A stretch of 64,000 nucleotides of DNA from Rhipidocladum racemiflorum. Lineage: Eukaryota > Streptophyta > Magnoliopsida > Poales > Poaceae. The position numbers were made by a program, and so were the translations under genes. The notes beneath the pieces were generated by a model that was not told the DNA's origin, made no database searches, and saw only the letters and a list, made by a program, of their open reading frames with translations. The DNA lies in assembly GCA_036346355.1 (NCBI GenBank), contig JAYEVF010000086.1:1-64000 (forward strand). Direction: 5' to 3'. Below, piece by piece: positions 61,335-64,000 of the stretch (within the stretch, counting starts at the first letter, position 1; every line of letters begins with the position of its first letter).

Positions 61335-61575
61335 TCCTGTTTAAATGCGGTTCAGATTTTAGTGGAAATGGAAACGGTTTCAGATTCTTGGTATAAACGT
61401 TTCAGGTTGGATTCTGTGAATCGGGTGGAACTGGGTTGAGACCGATTCAACCACGGTGTGGAAAAAGAAGAAACGATCCAAGGAGAATCGTTCCGAGCTT
61501 TAGCTCATTTGGTTTTGTTTCTTACAGAATATAGTAGAAAGCAGTGCAGTTCCAAGTTGCCAAAGCGGACCTTAG
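61335..61575 (-). mobile_element. hAT-like MITE, second copy (inverted)
   Basis: Inverted relative to the copy at 26011-26257. Read on the minus strand it starts CTAAGGTCCGCTTTGGCAAC and then TTGGAAC. It contains GCTCGGAACGATTCTCC, the CGTTTCTTC and CCACACCGTGG blocks, and AATCTGAAACCG near the other end. The shared order of blocks over 240 bp identifies one family. The internal sequence has drifted considerably. Confidence 0.6.
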
Positions 61576-61623
61576 TCTCCTCTTTGTGATGCATTGCACT
61601 ATATTTATTTAGACTAAAATTAA

Positions 61624-61872
61624 TGCTCCCTCTTCGTACTCTTAAAAAAACGACATCTCAAAATATAAATGTATTATGAAGATTAAATGTATAGTTATTG
61701 CAATATTTTTCACTCCATATCCCTACTTAAATGCTAAAAAAGAGATGAATAGTTGTAAGTATACCGTAACGTAGGTATCCATGTTCCAATACATTGACTT
61801 TTTCTTAGATCTAGTATCTTCTTAGTCTGTGTGTATAATGATTTTAGACTTATATTGCAGGACGGACGAAGT
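61624..61872. mobile_element. Stowaway-like MITE
   Basis: The left end gctccctcttcgtactc continues with catctcaaaatataaa. The right end cttatattgcaggacggac, followed by gaagt, is its imperfect inverse (CTTCGTCCGTCC...AATATAAG). This pattern and the 250-bp length are typical of Stowaway/mariner MITEs, which duplicate TA. The exact ends are uncertain because the right end abuts the next element. Confidence 0.5.
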
Positions 61873-61881
61873 ATCTTATTA

Positions 61882-62251
61882 GGCAACATATCCTATGCAA
61901 TTAGGTTTATGGTGTAATCATCGATCTGTTGAACTATCAAATATCGTGAAAAATTCTGAAAAATTTGTAAATATACTCTTGAACATACTTTACCTCTGTA
62001 TAAAATTGCAAGTTCAAATTCATTATATATTGAGAGTTACAAATTCTATCAATTTTGAGCCCTTCATATTTGTCAAAATTTTCTCTTTTTTATAATTCTT
62101 AATATATAATGAATTTGAACTTGCAGTTTTATACGGAGGTAGAGTATGTTCAAGAGTACATCTACAAAAATTTTCAGAATTTTTCACGATATTTGGTAGT
62201 TCAATTGCACGATGATTGCACCGAAAACTTAATTGCACAGGATATGTTGCC
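61882..62251. mobile_element. Fold-back Mutator-type MITE
   Basis: A 370-bp element made almost entirely of an inverted repeat. The left arm 61882-62040 and right arm 62090-62251 are complementary over about 160 bp with few mismatches, around a 49-bp loop. The ends are GGCAACATATCC and GGATATGTTGCC. A perfect 9-bp direct repeat, ATCTTATTA, flanks it (61873-61881 and 62252-62260). A 9-bp duplication with long inverted arms is typical of Mutator-like elements. Its right end lies 390 bp upstream of the HsfB2 start codon. Confidence 0.85.
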
Positions 62252-62264
62252 ATCTTATTAAACT

Positions 62265-62321
62265 ATCTTATTAGTCACAAGAAAAAAAATTTATCTTATT
62301 AGTCACAAGAAAAAAAAAATT
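62265..62321. repeat. Tandem duplication, 28-bp unit
   Basis: atcttattagtcacaagaaa is present twice in tandem (from 62265 and 62293), each time followed by an A run. It starts with the same nonamer that forms the target duplication of the neighbouring MITE. Confidence 0.9.
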
Positions 62322-62439
62322 AAATATAAAAATTGACAGAAGAATAACCAAGTGAATTTGTTTGGGCTGGTCCAAGGCTATAACTCAGAAAGCCAGTCTT
62401 CTGCAGCCCATCAAGCCTCAATCCAACGAACCGTTCATT

Positions 62440-62491
62440 TTCTAGAAACCGCACCACGTGTCCGCTTAGAAAGGCCAGGAACCTTCTAGAA
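62440..62491 (+). promoter_or_regulatory. Heat-shock elements in the HsfB2 promoter
   Basis: At 62479-62491 GAACCTTCTAGAA is a perfect three-unit heat-shock element (alternating GAA/TTC with two-base gaps), 150 bp before the ATG. A second two-unit site, TTCTAGAA, lies at 62440-62447. CACGTG, a G-box, lies between them at 62455-62460. Heat-shock elements are bound by HSF trimers, so heat induction or feedback by HSFs is likely. Confidence 0.75.
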
Positions 62492-62640
62492 TCCGCTGGA
62501 TGCTTCTCGCCCCCATCCGCAACCTATCCCCATCCCAAATCCCCCTTTCTAGACGCGTCCTTTCCTTCCTGTGGAAACAATTGCGCTCTACGCATTCTCC
62601 CCCTCTTCTCACGAGAGCACCACTCCCGACCAGCTGCTCA

Positions 62641-63605
62641 ATGGCGTCGCCGGCGGCAGGGACGCCGCCGTTCCTGACGAAGACGTACGCGATGGTTGAG
62701 GACCCGAGCACCGACGACACCATCTCGTGGAACGACTCCGGCACGGCCTTCGTGGTGTGGCGCCCCGCCGAGTTCTCCCGCGACCTCTTACCCAAGCACT
62801 TCAAGCACAGCAACTTCTCCTCCTTCGTCCGCCAGCTCAACACATACGTGCGTATCCGTCTACCTCTCCTCTCCGATTGGTTCGGTAGATCGAAATTAAA
62901 ATCTGAGATTTTTTACGTTTCTTCGAGTAGGGATTTAAGAAGCTGGTAGCGGACAGGTGGGAGTTTGCCAACGACTGCTTCAGGAGGGGGGAGAAGCATC
63001 TGCTCGGCGGGATACAGAGGCGGAAGGGGTCCGGTTCCGGGGCGCCGGCGCCGGGGGGGAGCATACCGACGGCGATACCGATCTCGTCCCCGCTGACGAG
63101 CTCCGGCGGGGAGCCCGCGGTGTCATCGTCGCCGCCGCGCGGGGCGGCGGCGGGGGTGAGCGGAGCGGTCGCCGAGCTGGAGGAGGAGAACGCGCGGCTG
63201 CGGCGAGAGAACGCTAGGCTGGCGCAGGAGCTCGCGCGCGCCCGCCGCCTCTGCGACGGCGTGCGGCGCCTCGTGTCGCGGTACGACCGCAGCGGTGGGG
63301 AGGGGGACGAGGGGCCCGGCGGCGGGGGGAAGCCGATGCTGTTTGGCGTCACGATCGGGGGCAAGAGGTCGCGCGAGGATGGCGACGACGAGGAGGAGGA
63401 AGACGGGTCCGAGGAGGACGACGAGGACGAGGACGAGGAGGGCGACGACGAGAGGCACGCGGCGCGGCGGGGGTCTGCGAGGGAGGGGAAAGCCAGGAGG
63501 ACGGAGCTGTCAGATCTGGACGTGCTCGCGCTGTCCGTGCGGGCGGCGGCCGCGGCGAGGCCGGGTGGGGGCTCGCGTGACCGCAAGAACTCGTCGGTCT
63601 CGTAA
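62641..63605 (+). CDS. HSFB2: Heat-stress transcription factor, class B (HsfB2 type)
   Basis: Two exons, 62641-62847 and 62931-63605, encode 293 aa. The intron splits the DNA-binding domain after SSFVRQLNTY, the conserved position in plant HSF genes. The domain covers residues 8-101 (PPFLTKTYAMVEDPSTDD at the start, GFKKLVADRWEFANDCFRRG after the intron). Residues 147-183 form the heptad-repeat oligomerisation region (AELEEENARLRRENARLAQE). There is no class A insertion between its halves and no AHA activation motif. LFGV at 206-209 is the class B repressor motif, followed by a KRSR nuclear-localisation signal at 214-217. Residues 218-243 are an acidic Asp/Glu run. Class B HSFs bind heat-shock elements and act mainly as repressors or co-regulators in the nucleus. 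The frame is intact despite high GC. An in-frame ATG at 62500 could add 47 residues, but MASPAAG is the usual start. Confidence 0.95.
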
Positions 63606-64000
63606 CCGCTAGGATTGAATCGTGCGGCACTCTCGCTTGTACTGTTAGATGGTTGGTGCAGTCGAAAATTGAAGCTTCCTTTTTTTTTATGTCGTCTTTT
63701 GCCACTGTAGAATGAGATTTGACGGTGGATCGATTGCATGTTAATGTAGCCTTAGTTGTCATGTTAATGTAAATTAGGATCTGTTTAGCCAAGCCAAGCT
63801 AACCCATCGTTTGCTGTAGCTCTAGAAACATTTTATGCCGATGGCCAATGGAATGGGATGATATGGTCTGCGAGTGACAGACCATCCCGTTCCAACCTTG
63901 AGAGAAAATTCTACTAAAGCATGCTCGAAATTCTGTGCAGCTCCAGGGGCGGAGGACCATGTATGGCAGGGTATGGTACATGTCATATCTGTTCTGTCAT
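63606..64000. other. 3' UTR of HsfB2 and downstream DNA
   Basis: The probable 3' UTR follows the TAA. A T run at about 63679 and AT-rich DNA follow, with no clear poly(A) signal chosen. Nothing else was recognised up to the window end. Confidence 0.5.

Noticed and set aside
62023..62253. 76-codon minus frame near HsfB2 and a similar plus frame
   Set aside because: Both arise from the arms of the fold-back MITE, so the same sequence is translated twice.
62837..63739. 300-codon minus-strand frame
   Set aside because: It is antisense to the GC-rich HsfB2 exon 2. The plus strand holds a complete, conserved HSF.

Overview
The window looks like nuclear DNA of a grass (Poaceae). Three things point there: GC-rich first exons with ordinary plant GT/AG introns, grass-type transposable elements (Tat/Retand-like Ty3-gypsy, a copia element with 215-bp LTRs, PIF/Harbinger, Tourist, Stowaway-like and Mutator-type MITEs, a small Helitron), and two plant genes. 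Gene density is low. I can support only two host protein genes, about 30 kb apart and both on the plus strand: a WD-repeat protein of the WDR44-like family (29500-32181, seven coding exons) and a class B heat-stress transcription factor of the HsfB2 type (62641-63605, two exons, 293 aa).

Layout. 1-7.9 kb: intergenic, with an AT-rich block of diverged monomers at 2.75-4.5 kb. 7.9-10.1 kb and 21.5-26.0 kb: two related LTR-retrotransposon relics, separated by featureless AT-rich DNA that holds a perfect 44-bp tandem duplication. 26.0-27.6 kb: a hAT-like MITE, a 279-bp Helitron and a Tourist MITE. 28.7-32.2 kb: the WDR44-like gene, with a 5'-UTR intron and four apparent frameshifts in its first coding exon. 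32.2-38.3 kb: intergenic. 38316-48129: a complete Ty3-gypsy element on the minus strand with a perfect ATAGA target duplication, nested in PIF/Harbinger-type DNA. 48.1-52.0 kb: the rest of that Harbinger region, with a broken transposase and minus-strand pieces of two unrelated host genes (NBP35 and plastid FtsZ). 52396-59416: a complete Ty1-copia element with a perfect CAAAG target duplication, which has lost most of gag. 61.3-62.3 kb: three MITEs side by side just upstream of HsfB2.

How the parts relate. The HsfB2 promoter carries a perfect three-unit heat-shock element 150 bp upstream of the start codon, which suggests heat or HSF feedback control. The mobile elements are mostly inactive by sequence: the gypsy and copia pol genes have many frameshifts and the Harbinger transposase has lost two of its three catalytic residues. 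The most unusual places are (1) the Harbinger/NBP35/FtsZ composite at 48.1-52.0 kb, which looks like a gene-capturing ('Pack-type') DNA transposon, (2) the 3' part of the gypsy element, with a G-box-bearing minisatellite and an antisense ORF with its own TATA box, and (3) the copia leader, which is studded with a GAAGYC-type motif. All calls are by eye, without database searches.
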